DNA of 64,000 nucleotides. Origin: Syncephalis fuscata (Eukaryota; Zoopagomycota; Zoopagomycetes; Zoopagales; Piptocephalidaceae). The notes under the pieces were generated by a model. The model saw only the letters and a program-made list of their open reading frames with translations. It was not told where the DNA came from and searched no databases. Position numbers and translations under genes: made by a program. The stretch lies in the NCBI GenBank assembly GCA_025786725.1, contig JAHLTZ010000011.1:310001-374000 (forward strand). The letters run 5' to 3'. Of the stretch, positions 46,452-58,665 are shown one piece after another; positions within the stretch are counted from its first letter, which is position 1; every line of letters starts with the position of its first letter.

Positions 46452-48383
46452 ATGCCGCTTTGTGTGAGCGCTGCCCCTGGAATGTTGGAACAGACGCAGT
46501 CACCCCCGCTGGCGCAACCAACGGCCACTATGCGTCGACATCGTCGTCGTTCTAGTCATCATTTGTTAATGTCACTGCCTATGCGGCCTGTATCCACCTC
46601 ACCATATATCCACCCATCTTATCCTACTCATAGGCCTAGACCCGTCACACCCGATGACGATCAAGAAGCATACACCGATATGGCCACTGTTGACTCGTTA
46701 ATGGACGATGCATGTGGCCCTATTCTTCGCAGCCAATCGGTACGCTTAAACCGAGAGACCGATGGTGGCGCACCTTTACGTCCATTGGACATTCTTGCGC
46801 CATGTCCCAAAAAAGCCGGTGGTCGAATTGGCTCTGGCTGGCAGCGTTGGATGGCAGCATTTCCAACAACGACAACTACAACTACTAATAGCAGTACAAC
46901 GGAAACAGAGTCACGCCAGACTGGACGTATGCTTGCTCGACCATTAAGCTTTTGTTTTGGTGAAGACTTAGATCTAGATGGCGACCTTGATGAGGTGGGT
47001 CGCCGTATGGCTTCACTACAGCGTGAGTTTAGTAATGCTCGTCAAGCACGCGTAGAGGCAGAGGCAGAGGCAGAAGCCTTGTCGCCGGTCGTCGTGGATC
47101 TAGCCTTAACTGCTTCTGCACAATCATCAATATTGGATGACTTAATGCGTGTATCGACGCCGTCTACTGCACCACCACCACAACAACAGCCATCGTTAAC
47201 ATCAACAATATCTGCTTTAGAATCGGCCAATCGTCCAAAAGTTACTATTCCATCACATCAAGAAAGACGGGGCCATCGTGGCCCTATATCAGCTGCAGGT
47301 GAATCAGCCGCCATGGCTGAACTTATGGGTATATTCTCCAATCCTGGCAGCTCACCTACCAGCTCTATCAACGAAATACCTGTATTGCCGCCTCTGCCAT
47401 CATTAGCAGAGCTTGATGATTTACAACCAACTGGTCTACAAGTTGCATTACCAGCTACAACACCTGCACTTACAGCCATGCTGGAGGCGGCAATTATGGA
47501 TGGTAGCGACAGCAGTAGTAGCAGCTGTGGTAGTAGCATTAATAACATTAATGATGATACAAAAATGGAAATGACACAGGAGCCAGATCAAATGATTGAA
47601 ACGACCAACAATGAATCATTTACAGTAGAAGTGGACGAACCGCCTCGTAAAACACGTAAAATTCCACCTCGTCTTAGTGTCAACACGTCCATAACTGAAT
47701 CTAACGATAACAGCTCCATTAGTCCATTATCAGTATCATCACTTTCCAGCGCCATGTCAATTGATCATGTATCTCCTGTAATGCCTGGTGTTGCTTTACC
47801 TTTAGATGCACCCACCGTTATTGCTCCAATTACTGCAACTGAAATGGAAGATGAAGATATGCTAGCGCGTGCCACAACACCAACGGCAATACCTTCACTA
47901 ACTATGTTACAGCCACACTTGGACGATAGTGTTAATCCAAGTGATCTTGGCCGATCGCCTATTGTACGCACTACTAATCCAGTGCCACTAGATTGGTCAT
48001 TTGTCACAACACCCCGTGTTCCAAAGTCTATGATGCCCATTGGACCGACCGATGTTGCTGATGACGACGATAGTGATTTAATTGATCATATGGGCGGTGA
48101 AATATACAATACCAATGCGCCACAGCCACTTGAAACTATTGTAGATGACGACGATGTTGGTCAAACAGCTGCCGCTGCCGCTGCTACTGCCAACTTTCTT
48201 AATATGGCACCACCTGGTCGTCCAAGTGCACCACTTAACGCAGCCTCGCATGCCATTTACGGTGCAAATACTAATAGCGGTGGTGTCCCACCGGCTGGCT
48301 ATCAACGCCCCAGAAGCTTTAGCGTAAGTGTTGCCTCGGCACGGACAGCAACAATGAATCGTCTTGGCCTTCGTCGTCTTTAG
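46452..48383 (+). CDS. Large intronless unknown protein, 643 aa
   Basis: The first in-frame ATG is 46452 (MPLCVSAAPGMLEQ). The upstream in-frame hydrophobic stretch lacks an ATG. The product is largely disordered: Ser/Thr/Pro/Ala-rich with acidic patches, several Arg-x-x-Ser phosphosite-like motifs (RRRSSHH, RSQSVRL, RARPLSFCF-like, RPRSFSVSV) and basic NRLGLRRL at the end. It has no Cys-rich or catalytic motif. A phosphoregulated scaffold or transcriptional regulator is possible, but no family is recognised. Confidence 0.7.
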   Translation: MPLCVSAAPGMLEQTQSPPLAQPTATMRRHRRRSSHHLLMSLPMRPVSTSPYIHPSYPTHRPRPVTPDDDQEAYTDMATVDSLMDDACGPILRSQSVRLNRETDGGAPLRPLDILAPCPKKAGGRIGSGWQRWMAAFPTTTTTTTNSSTTETESRQTGRMLARPLSFCFGEDLDLDGDLDEVGRRMASLQREFSNARQARVEAEAEAEALSPVVVDLALTASAQSSILDDLMRVSTPSTAPPPQQQPSLTSTISALESANRPKVTIPSHQERRGHRGPISAAGESAAMAELMGIFSNPGSSPTSSINEIPVLPPLPSLAELDDLQPTGLQVALPATTPALTAMLEAAIMDGSDSSSSSCGSSINNINDDTKMEMTQEPDQMIETTNNESFTVEVDEPPRKTRKIPPRLSVNTSITESNDNSSISPLSVSSLSSAMSIDHVSPVMPGVALPLDAPTVIAPITATEMEDEDMLARATTPTAIPSLTMLQPHLDDSVNPSDLGRSPIVRTTNPVPLDWSFVTTPRVPKSMMPIGPTDVADDDDSDLIDHMGGEIYNTNAPQPLETIVDDDDVGQTAAAAAATANFLNMAPPGRPSAPLNAASHAIYGANTNSGGVPPAGYQRPRSFSVSVASARTATMNRLGLRRL

Positions 48384-48957
48384 AATGACTATTTTCACCA
48401 CGGAATAGTCAGCACCATATCTTCCTTTACCCTCCTACCGCTCATCTCTTTATACTTGGCGCTCTCTGTTGTTCTTTCACTTTTCGTATACGATTGGCCA
48501 TGTGTACTGCGGGTCAGTCTTTGGTTATGTGTTGTATATATTGTAACAATCTGAGTATTTGTACGCGAAAGGTTGTCTTTCTGTTTAAAGGCACGGTCAC
48601 TATTGTCCATGCCAGTATATCAATTGTGTTTGTTGAATTTGTTCACAGATGCGATAACATTAACTGAACAGTAATTTCTAGTTTTTATTCTATACAGTTC
48701 AATTATATTAATGCTATCGTTTATTAATCATTCTTTATAAAATAAAATATTCCATTGGATATAAAAAAGCATAATTACCCATATAAACTAATATAATAGG
48801 AACACCATTAGTAGCAATTAAGTTATGACCAAATAAAAACTGTTATTTATTTGCACTACTTTGTTATGCGTACTTGTATACAAATGAATAATAAAATAGT
48901 GCGTTTGTCTGCTATCTATCTATAATATAATCTGATATTCTCGTTATATACACCAGC
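48384..48957. other. Intergenic
   Basis: 3' flanks of the convergent genes at 46452 (+) and 48958 (-). AT-rich; nothing further seen. Confidence 0.4.
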
Positions 48958-49760
48958 CTACTCTTCACTAGATGCCATACGTTGTGAGCGTGATCGTGTA
49001 CTTATTCCTGCGGTTGGTTCGATTGAAGAGCTACTGCTCGCTTTGTCTTTCGGTAATTGTGCTGCCTTACTGCTGGCCCGAATGGTTGCAAACGATTTGT
49101 ATGGCTGATCCCGAGATGGAACGACAGGGGCAACAACTTTGGCAGGTGGTGCGGCAACTAGCATGCCACCGGCCACCATTAGTGCCGCACCGAACCACCA
49201 ACGCATAGCAAGGGGCTCGTCAAAGCAAAAGTGGCCAAATAGCGCCTAATTATTAGTAATCATCTATTAGTAAAATAAATAGCGTAGATAGGATAGCATT
49301 ACTTACGGTAAAACAGAAATTGGCACAACTGTTTATCACTGTTACACGGGCTGACGATTGCGTTCGGCTAAGGGATTTGGTGAAAAAGGCCCACATGGCA
49401 GCATTTGATAAAATCATAGCACCGGCAAATAAGGCGCGCACCAGCCAAAGAGTCTACACAAGCACGATGACATCAATAGTATCGATAAGTATATTGTTTG
49501 TTTGCTTGTTCATTCACTACTGTACTTACACGGTCCAAATCGAATACAAAGTCAAGGTCTAGCTTACGTACAAAATAGTGCACATTACTGGCCGCAGCTA
49601 CCGTACGCTCTTCCATAGCAAGTTTGCCAAAAAGACTGGCTGTTGCCGCGCTTAGACCGGCCAATAAAGCAAGTAGCACCTCGGAACGCAATGGCTTTCG
49701 TGTAGGCCGCTTCCCATTGGGAAGCGTAGCGTGGTAATTATCATAATCAATAGGTGGCAT
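48958..49760 (-). CDS. TMEM42: TMEM42-like EamA/DMT family membrane protein
   Basis: Exons 49530-49760, 49307-49453 and 48958-49245 (221 residues); all phases are 0. It has four hydrophobic helices: VLLALLAGLSAATASLFGKL, LVRALFAGAMILSNAAMWAF, the VTVINSCANFCFTALFGHF region, and WWFGAALMVAGGMLVAAP. The order and the MWAFFTKSLSRTQSSA segment match TMEM42 (half-size drug/metabolite-transporter fold). A Ser/Arg-rich tail follows. The substrate is unknown. Confidence 0.78.
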
Positions 49761-52270
49761 GTTGTAATGTAGAGTGTCAAGATTTAAACAACCAAAAATG
49801 AAAGGAGGCTTAATAAGCCAAGAAAATAATGACGAGTGTCTTTTGTAGACAAAGTTTATCTGTAGGTAAAGAAAAAAGGAAATTTTTTAGAATAAAGGCT
49901 TTTTAAAGCCTATGGCAATTTTATTTTTATATCATTCACTCGTTAACTGGTGGGATGCTGCATCGTTGTGATTACTCAGAGAGATAAAGCCGATGTGTCC
50001 CGATCACCAAGTTTTTCCGTCCCGAGCTGAGCTTCAGATAAAGGCATGCAATAGCCATAAGCGACAAAAACTACGAATAATCCTGACTGATCATTTCTAC
50101 TTTTGTATAAATCTTACTAATAGGCACAATGATTAGAGAATAAATAATACTCAAAAACTGTTTATTTTAAATGTCAAAAGCGATGGCTTTGATAATAATT
50201 GCTTATATCATTTAAACTGCGATAACATACTTTTATAATTTGTCCGCAAATCGATGAGAACCCGCTCAGAATTAGCTATTGCTGCAAATCCCAAGTCCAC
50301 AGTCTTGGCAATATAAGATTTACATTGAATTCTTGGCAATTTGGTTTGTGTACCTATAATCAACAATAGCCTGCATGGTTGAATTTTACTTTGACTTCCA
50401 CATTTGGGCTCCAAAGCAAAATTCAATCGTCTACATAATACAATGGCTATTAAGCAAGTGAAACTGGCTAACTAAAACTGTAAACGTAGTTGCTTCGCCT
50501 TATGTATTGCAATAGATTTACTTATTTGTCAAGAATAAAATTTACTTCAGCATTTTTTACTGTTTGCTAGTATGTAATGTTGCTTTTAAAGTGTCTAATG
50601 TTGTTTCATTACTGGCTTTATAACTATTTAAACACTTGGGGTATATTGCAGTAACAAGTAAATAATTCTACACAGATACAACAATAGACATATTTAATGC
50701 TAGCTAAAAACAATAAGTCTAATGAATATATCTGAGCTGACCTGGTAGACGCAATCTGATATATTTGCATTGTCTTATGAGCAAACAATTGATAATATGC
50801 CTGACTAAGTGTAATGCTTTATTATCGAAAATATTACTATACAACAGTCAATCATTAATGTTGACAATGGATTGGTGGTAATAAGATCTAACCAATAGTG
50901 CTAATATATTACTAACAAGCTTGCATTCAGCTTATTAAACATTTTATAACTGGTATGTTTATTCTATTTAACATAATGATATTCATGTTTGAATATTTAT
51001 TAAATTATATATATAAGTGAGTGAAGTGTGTGTACCAGTCGATAATAACGTAGGAAATAAACAAAATTGCTGTAAAATAGAAGCAAATGAATAGAAGATG
51101 GAGCAATATGAGTGAGAATAAATAAATGCCATTAGAATGGATAAATGGTGTGAAAGTGGCCAACAGTCATTAGTCAATATACTTTTTATAGTCTTTTCTT
51201 ATATTTTGATATAATTATCGCGGATGTTTAACACAATGTAAACTTCATACCTGATATTCTTTTATTATACATTTTAATTACACCGGAGGTACAACTGTAA
51301 GCTAGCAATCTAAGCTTCTTTTTCTTTCGCTGTGCTCTGTGTTTTTATTAATGTATAGCGATATACTTTAATTATTTGTTATAATTTCTATAAGCAGTGT
51401 GTTTGATCACACTATTATTTCTTTCAACCATAAAACGGCATACAATTCAATTATCATGAATTTTAAAAGTATTGCCGAGATTAAAGTGTCATTTGATCAC
51501 TAATGTTTACCAATTTAGTTTCAAAAGATTAACTAAGTTATTAGATGCATAATATCGAGTGTATTATTAAATGCTATATACAGTGTTTTTTGCTTTTTGT
51601 GCTTTATTTCTGTTCAGTACTGTTGTTCTAGTTGTATCAAAATTGCTTGAATTTTTACTAAACTTGATCTAACAGCATGATCTTAATGACTTGCTTTTCG
51701 TTTATTAGCTCAATGGTAAGACTAGATCAATCAATATTTAGATAGTCAATTGCTTTCATTGACCTATGTTTTAGTCGGTTGTTCTGCAAACAGTCTCGCT
51801 TGGTTTTTTGTCAAAGCCGCTTTTAGAAACATAGGCTATCAGCTAAACCTCAAGTGATTACTGCTTGGTGTGTGTTCTGTTGCTACTACGCATCCAAGTT
51901 TGACTTTATTTGAATAAAGCTGCCTGGCGTGCATATCCTATTAGCCACAAATTGTATTACATGTAATCTGATGAATACAAGCTATTTCTCAGTCAAACAT
52001 TCGATGGTACGAATAATTAAATGTAATAGTTTACTCTTAAGAATGCTGTGATGCATTCTACTACAACAGTTTCTATTGTATAGACAATTCTCAGTCAATC
52101 TTGTTTAGTTGTCATCTCAAATACCGAAAGTTATACAGTGTGTGGTATCGATGCGCTTAGGAATAATTTCTTTGTAAATTTAATGCACTGCTTATTCTTG
52201 TAAAATTTCCATAATGTCGAGTTGAATACACGCATGCACCAGTCAGCATATTTTGTAACTAAACGAAACT
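49761..52270. other. Intergenic accessory DNA with a possible Fanzor fragment
   Basis: No intact gene. At 50208-50426 on the minus strand, GTQTKLPRIQCKSYIAKTVD followed by LGFAAIANS resembles the relic reading in the 700-bp arms (GAQTKIVRKLMKLF ... CDLAAVLNF). It may be an older copy. The rest is AT-rich with no support. Confidence 0.3.
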
Positions 52271-52339
52271 CGACTAATTTATGTATAACAGTAAATAACA
52301 GTATAAATACTAATCTGATGTATTAAACTTGTTATTGCG

Positions 52340-53351
52340 TGTTTTTTGCATGCTACTCGGTATGCATGCAGATATTGGGAACTGCACGAGTCAGTAAAAG
52401 CAACAACAAAAGATAACAGCATTGCTTTTACAGAGCTAATCAATTTTCCCATTCTCACCATATAGCCAAATTGCACAATAAAAATACAGGTTAATATACA
52501 CATATCTATCGCATATTTACTGAATCAAGTTGGGTGGGTCATTATTATTGCCGCACCATCCGCGTAAATGCTGTGCTATATAACGTGCATACCAATAAAC
52601 TAATATTAATAAAATGCGAGTGAGAATTTATATTAACTAGCTATAAACTAATTGCATCCCATATATTTTATGTATGAACAAATAAATGTAATATCAGTAA
52701 ATGACAGTTTATATGCAATAACTATACACTAATTACATGCTATGGTCTGCGGGTGTCAGCCACATAATACTAGTTGTTAAGTACTATTATACATTAATTA
52801 GTTATTTAATAATGGCGCCCATTTACTTTATATTAATAGCATAACATTAATAGAAAGTAAGCGACATTGTGTAATATTGATTATTCATTAATGAAATGCT
52901 ATTTAATTCATATATCAATAGCTTAATATTAACAGGATGTAAGTTGCATTGTAGTTAATTAGCTATGCGCTAATTACATGTTATGTACTGTGTCTATCAA
53001 CAACCTAATATTAATGGGTTGTAAGCTATATTTTAGATTATCAGTTTATGCATTAATTATATGCCATGTAATATATTTATTTATAAATATAAAATAGTCG
53101 GCGTTTTAAGACACTAGCATTATTGATAGCACAATTTAAGATTATTCCAGTACACTTTAGTATATATTCGGTGGAGGCAAGAACATTTGATAAATATGCC
53201 GTTCAGTCCATTCATATATCAAGTCATGGCTAATGCATCGGTTTATCCAGTGTTTAATCAATGGAATCATTATTTTATCAACAGGTTTGCATCTAGTTGT
53301 CTCTATTCAACTGTGCAAACTAGTAGTAATAAAATTATGCTTTCATTATAG
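52340..53351 (+). pseudogene. Decayed inverted copy of the microexon gene
   Basis: Runs in the same order as the minus-strand locus at 10.7-14.6 kb. First comes a 5'-flank piece (52340-52530; AAAATACAGG ... ATATCTATCGCATAT). A few array units follow with recognisable junctions: ATTAATAG-AAA-GTAAGC near 52858, ATTAACAG-GAT-GTAAGT near 52937 and AATGGGTTGTAAGC near 53020. Last is the terminal exon (about 53185-53351) ending at TAG. Exon 1 with the signal peptide and most units are missing, and several donors are mutated, so it is dead. It is valuable for showing which 3' frame was under selection. Confidence 0.75.
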
Positions 53352-54053
53352 CTATATTCAATCGAATTTTATATTTATAATCATGGCTTATTTGCATTTA
53401 GTAATTAGCAAATATTAGTCAAATGGCTGAATTAATAACAGATTGCTAGTATTATAATAATAAATCAGCATTTGATAAACACAAAACTTGGCACCTAGTT
53501 GTTGTTTATTTACGTATATATAATTGTATTATATACAATTAGAAATGACACTAAATTCTGTTTTATTAATTAAATTCATTATATATATATAAAACATTAA
53601 AACATTAAGATCATGGTATTTAGCAAACATTGTATGCTTGGTACACTTATGCTGTTAAACACAATAATATTTTATTTGAATAATTAGATATTTGTGTATT
53701 GAATAAACCAAGTGTGTAAAACAGTCAACAATAATGTTATTAGATATAAACAAGATTATTATGATACAGTGTAGAGCAATTAGAAGACGAAACAAAATAA
53801 ACAAAATACTGGCTGTTCAATATTTAATAGAGTGCTAAATATTTATAAACTTTTTTGTATTCAGAAAAAGTAAAAACAAACCATCAAATCAAATCGTCAT
53901 TCTTCCACCTTAGTGCTTCGCGACTTTAACAACAATAACAACACGACCGCCACTCCATTCACATCTTGTCGCATCACTAAGCCCAAACCCAAAGGGAACA
54001 GATATATGTTGTTTTAATATAATACACATAACACAGCGATTTATACTGGTATA
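53352..54053. other. Intergenic
   Basis: AT-rich 5' region of the nucleoporin gene. No gene or repeat recognised. Confidence 0.4.
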
Positions 54054-55983
54054 ATGTTTAGTGGCAAGTGTAATACTAGCGCGATGATTATTTGTTAATC
54101 TAAAAAATACACGATGCATTTATAGGATTTGGCGGTAGTGCAGCGACAGCAGGCCAGCCCACGACATCAGGCGGTGGATTCACATTTGGTGCTCAGCCCG
54201 CAACAACAACGGCACCAACGTCGTTTGGGGGATTTGGAGGCCAACCTGCAACGTCGGCAGCACCAGCGTCGTTTGGTGGGTTTGGAAGTCAGCCGGCAAC
54301 ATCGACGGCAACTACTGGTGGTGCTTTTGGCTTTGGAGCGCAGACAACGCCAGCTGTGTCGAGTGCAGCGGGTGGATTTGGCGCTACACCCGCTACATCA
54401 ACGGCAGGATTTGGTTTTGGAGCACAAACTGCGACAACAAATACCGGTGGCGGCGGCTTTAACTTTAATACGCAAGCTCAAACCACCGCTTCAGCTGCAC
54501 AGCCAACGACAGGTCTATTTGGAGCGACACCAGCAACGAGTACGGGTGCAGCTACCGGATTTGGTACAGGGGCGGCACTAACGGCAAATAAACCAGGTGG
54601 ACTATTTGGATCGACGACCGCTACCAATACAGCGGGCGGATTTGGATTTGGTGCACAGCAGCAGCCTGCAGCATCTACAGCACTCGGTGGAACAGGCAGT
54701 TTATTTGGAGGTGGACAGACAGCCGCTTCAACAGCAACAACAGGTGGTCTATTTGGCGCTAAACCGTTGGGAGGTGGGTTTGGTGGATTTGGCGGTCAAG
54801 CTGCGACAGGAACAACTGCGACAGGATGGCCGGCTACACAGCAAACAGCATTGGGCGCCACAACAGGAGGTGGTTTTGGTTTTGGTGCGGCCAATGCGGC
54901 AAAACCTGCAACAGCTGCACATCTTGCTTCTTCAGCATTACTTGGTATTTACTAAATGAATTAATCGGTAATGGCTATTAATTAATATATATATGTGTGT
55001 GTGTGTAAATATAGGCTCAACAGCAGCACCTACACCGCAGGAACAGTTAGAATCGCTTAAAGTATCATGGGATACTACAAGCCCACTTTGTCAATTACAG
55101 GTAAACAAACTGTATATTTTAATGATAAATGACTAATTTACAATCAGCATTATTTGTATAATCTTGTTCATCCAAGTGAAGTACATCTTTACCAATGTCC
55201 ACCTAATCAAAACGAAACACTATGGCGACAGGCGCAACGAGACAATCCTGATCCCTCATGGTAAATAGATAATTGGCTATATATACTATAATTAATATTT
55301 TGTACTCGACAGTCTTGTTCCAGTATTGGCGGTGGGATTTGGAGATTTAGAAAACGTTTAGACCAACAGCGAGTACAAACGGTAGCCCATGAGGAGAAAC
55401 TAAAAGTAAGCAAAATGTAGTATTGACGAGAATAATATTAAATAAAGTTATTGACAACAGGAAGTGCGAAAAAAGCTTGAAGACTTACAACAAGCCCACG
55501 ATTTAAATACATCGTCAAAACTTGCCGAGTTTCGACGTCGACAACTTGTGTTAATGCAGCGTGTTTTGGATGTAAGTAGCTAATGGCTAATTGTTAATAA
55601 TACATATCTAAATAATAATGCCAAATCAAATATACTAGATTATGCGTAAAATACATTTATTACGTTCACATGGCCGATCACTACGGCCAGAAGAGGAGGC
55701 ATTGCGGGCTCGTTTGGAGCGTTTACAACAACGTCTCGTACGGCCTGGCCAATATCGCGCACGACTTCAAGAGCTTACAGTACTACTGGAAAGAACCGTC
55801 GAGCATAGAAAGCTCGAAGGCAGCTTGGCATGGGGCATACCAGATGGTGATCGATTGGCGCGAACACAGCGTGCTCTTGAGGAACAGCAACGAGGCATTG
55901 CTCACTTAATTGATGTGCTCGAGTCGGACAGTCGAGATGTCGAGGTTATGGAACATGGCCATAATATAAATCGAATGGATTAG
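54054..55983 (+). CDS. NUP54: FG-nucleoporin Nup54/Nup57
   Basis: Exon 1 is only 10 nt (54054-54063, Met-Phe-Ser plus one base) followed by an apparent GC-AG intron (donor GCAAGT). It joins FGGSAATAGQP in exon 2 (54126-54944), a run of FG/GLFG/GFGFGAQ repeats. Exon 3 (55015-55100) gives TPQEQLESLKVSWDTTSPLC. Exon 4 (55148-55260) gives HYLYNLVHPSEVHLYQCP. LVPVLAVGFGDLE and coiled-coil exons follow. The FG domain plus C-terminal coil places it in the central-channel Nup62-Nup54-Nup58 complex. One base seems missing at the A4 run 55351-55354 (GDLE-KRLDQQ). Confidence 0.88.
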
Positions 55984-56359
55984 ACGATTGTTTTTCTTGT
56001 TAGTTAGCGCGCAGTCATTTCTATAAAGTTAAATCCTTTATTATTATTATTGTTGTTGTTGTTATTGGTGTTAAGTGCCACTTAACACAAGTAAAAGATT
56101 TTCTATGCTATCATATGACAATAGTGTTTTATAGCAATTATTACTGGTTAATTACAGCGATCTTTATATGACTATTAATACAATAAAAAGAGTAAATAAT
56201 AATAAATAAAGCTGGTTGTTTTAAAACAAATGCAACTATAGGACAGATTGTTAATAAAATTATAATTATAGATATTGTTGTTCTTAGCAACACGCCATAT
56301 AGTTAAAGTTTGTACAGTTGCTTTTATTCTGGTCTAGCTTTGTTTTAAACTAAACAGCC

Positions 56360-57695
56360 ATGGAATCTACAGCAGATGGTAAGCAGGACAACGTAGCTGC
56401 AACAACACCTAAATGGAACCACGATCTACGACAATTCCAGCTAAAACGCGTATTAAACGAAGGTAACGATGACGTCTATATACAATTTTAGACAAAAGCT
56501 TATGGTCTATTGCTACACAGATTCGTATAGCAAGACACTATTTCTACTAGGCACTCTTCCGTGTCAATCAGTAGCCGGCCTCAAACCAGTTGATGCTTTG
56601 CTTATTGTAGAAAAGCTGCACTTTTCACCAACAGAAATTGAACGCTTTACTAACCAGCGCTTAATACAAACACACACGGTTGGTCAAAATGATGTTTACC
56701 ACTGGTTGAAAGGCAAGATTGGACATCAGCTTACATCGGAAACGACAGCTTATTTGATCAGCGTCAATGATAGTAACGACGATGATAGTAAAACAACAGC
56801 TCGTGGTGAAGTGGTCGAGTATGATTGGTGGGACGTTAAAATGACGGTCGTCTATCCAGCTACTGAGGCAGTAAGGCATTGATATAGATCATAGTACAAT
56901 AGAATTAACGAGTATCATTTAAAGCATATTCGCAAGTATACATACCAAGAACGGCGAATGATTCGTGAAACTGCTGCCATCTACAGTGCTGTCATCGAGC
57001 CATACATTGCCTCGCTGTCAACTGCACGAATTCAATGGGTCTATAATATATTGGAGGGTAGTCATGAGCAAGAGAGTATTATTTACCGTGACAATGATCC
57101 AGAAACTGGCTTTGTTCTTATACCAGACAGGTAATTGATATTCAACCATTATTTAATTTGATATAGGATTTTTATTTAATATGATTATGATTATTGTTAC
57201 TATTATTAGTAAATGGGATGGTCAAACAATAGAAAGTCTTTATCTATTGACGCTGTGTCAAGATCGATCCATTCGTTCATTAAGAGATTTAAGGGCACAA
57301 CATTTGCCGCTATTACGCAATATGCGCAATAATATATTAAAATCAGCTTTGGAACGATTCAACGTGCCAGCACACCAGCTGCGTCTTTTCTTCCACTATC
57401 AACCTACTTATTGTGAGTCATTGATTAATTGCGATTTAAAAATAGCTTATTTTATTTTGTGTAGACCATCTTCACGTTCATGTAACACACATACGAAATG
57501 ATAAACTGGGTGGTATGACAGTCGGACAGTCCTATTTACTCGATAATGTTATTAGCTCACTGAATGTATGGATGACTTTTATGCAAAATGTCAATTACAT
57601 ATGCTTTAGGCGTAGATCATCCACTTTATGATGAGCTAGAAAAACATCATGCTGTTGTATCAGTAGATCCTATTGAGACTGCAGCCAAGTCATAA
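56360..57695 (+). CDS. DCS1: Scavenger mRNA decapping enzyme DCPS/Dcs1
   Basis: Exons 56360-56462, 56521-56870, 56923-57130, 57210-57412 and 57465 onward. The N-terminal domain has DSYSKTLFLLGTL and VVEYDWWDVKMTVVYPAT. The C-terminal HIT domain carries YHLHVHVTHIRND, the catalytic His-x-His-x-His triad that hydrolyses m7GpppX after 3'-5' mRNA decay. The protein ends ALGVDHPLYDELEKHHAVV and a short tail. Near 57562-57588 two single-base deletions (one at the A4 run 57585-57588) must be assumed to link ISSLN to that tail. Otherwise it is intact. Confidence 0.9.
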
Positions 57696-57754
57696 AATAA
57701 ACAAAAGTAATAATAGTAATAATAATGTTTTTTATATAACTAATTGATTGATCT

Positions 57755-58500
57755 TTTAGTGTGATTTGTGAGTTAAATAACTATTTTTAATAACATCCAA
57801 TCTATTGAACGTGATGTTGGATGATGGGTAACATCAATCATCAAATACTCATCATTATAGATTTATTATCCAGTATGTATATATCATTACAGTATGTGCT
57901 ATTACTATGTATACCCGTCACTTTGCTTGATTAACATTAAAATCATAATTAATTGACATTATAATGAATACGCAATATTGAACAAGATTAGTAATGTTCA
58001 AATTATTGAGCATATATGCATGATCAATGAGCGAAATTAGTCGACATTTGTTAATAATGATGCTAGAACAAAAATAAAAACAGTTTTAGATAGAGCATGG
58101 ATAGACAATTATAGAATGATGTATAAAATGTTGAATATACGGTAAGAAAACATAAAAGCGATGTTAAAGTTATAGTGCATATAACGCAATCAGTGGAATG
58201 AGTAAAGTTTATTAGAACATGTAAAGAATAAAATGTGTCTAGTATATCATTCTATGCTATATAGTAGTGTGGAATAGAATAGAAATGCTATATGTGAATA
58301 GAGTATATACGTGTACTGAATATATGCATATTAGATAATAAATCTATGCTGATGAGTATTTTAAATCCTGATGTAAATTACTCCTAGTTTCATGTTCAAT
58401 AGAAAGAAAGCTTAATTTAAAAGTGTAACTATTATTAAATGTAGTCATTTGACCAAAACAAAACAATAAAATGGTTAATAAATTGTTAATAAAAATATAA
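57755..58500. repeat. Non-autonomous inverted-repeat (MITE-like) element
   Basis: The left end (57755-57885) and right end (58330-58500) are diverged inverted copies. Shared pieces, in right-end orientation, include ATAATAAATCTA, GATGAGTATTT, CATGTTCAATAGA and GTAGTCATTTGACC. The interior is about 450 bp of AT-rich DNA without a frame. Related single ends occur at 8.33, 10.16, 38.87, 44.6 and 62.88 kb. Confidence 0.55.
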
Positions 58501-58665
58501 TTTATAATATGTTAAATTGCGCACATTTTATGTAATTAGAATGTAAAACTACTGTGCCGTTTAGAAGAATATTTTAAATATTGTTTATATACTAAAATAA
58601 TAATTTATAAAATAGATCATTTCTCTTCAAATGTATCGAGTTCTGTCACCCATTTCCAATCATGA

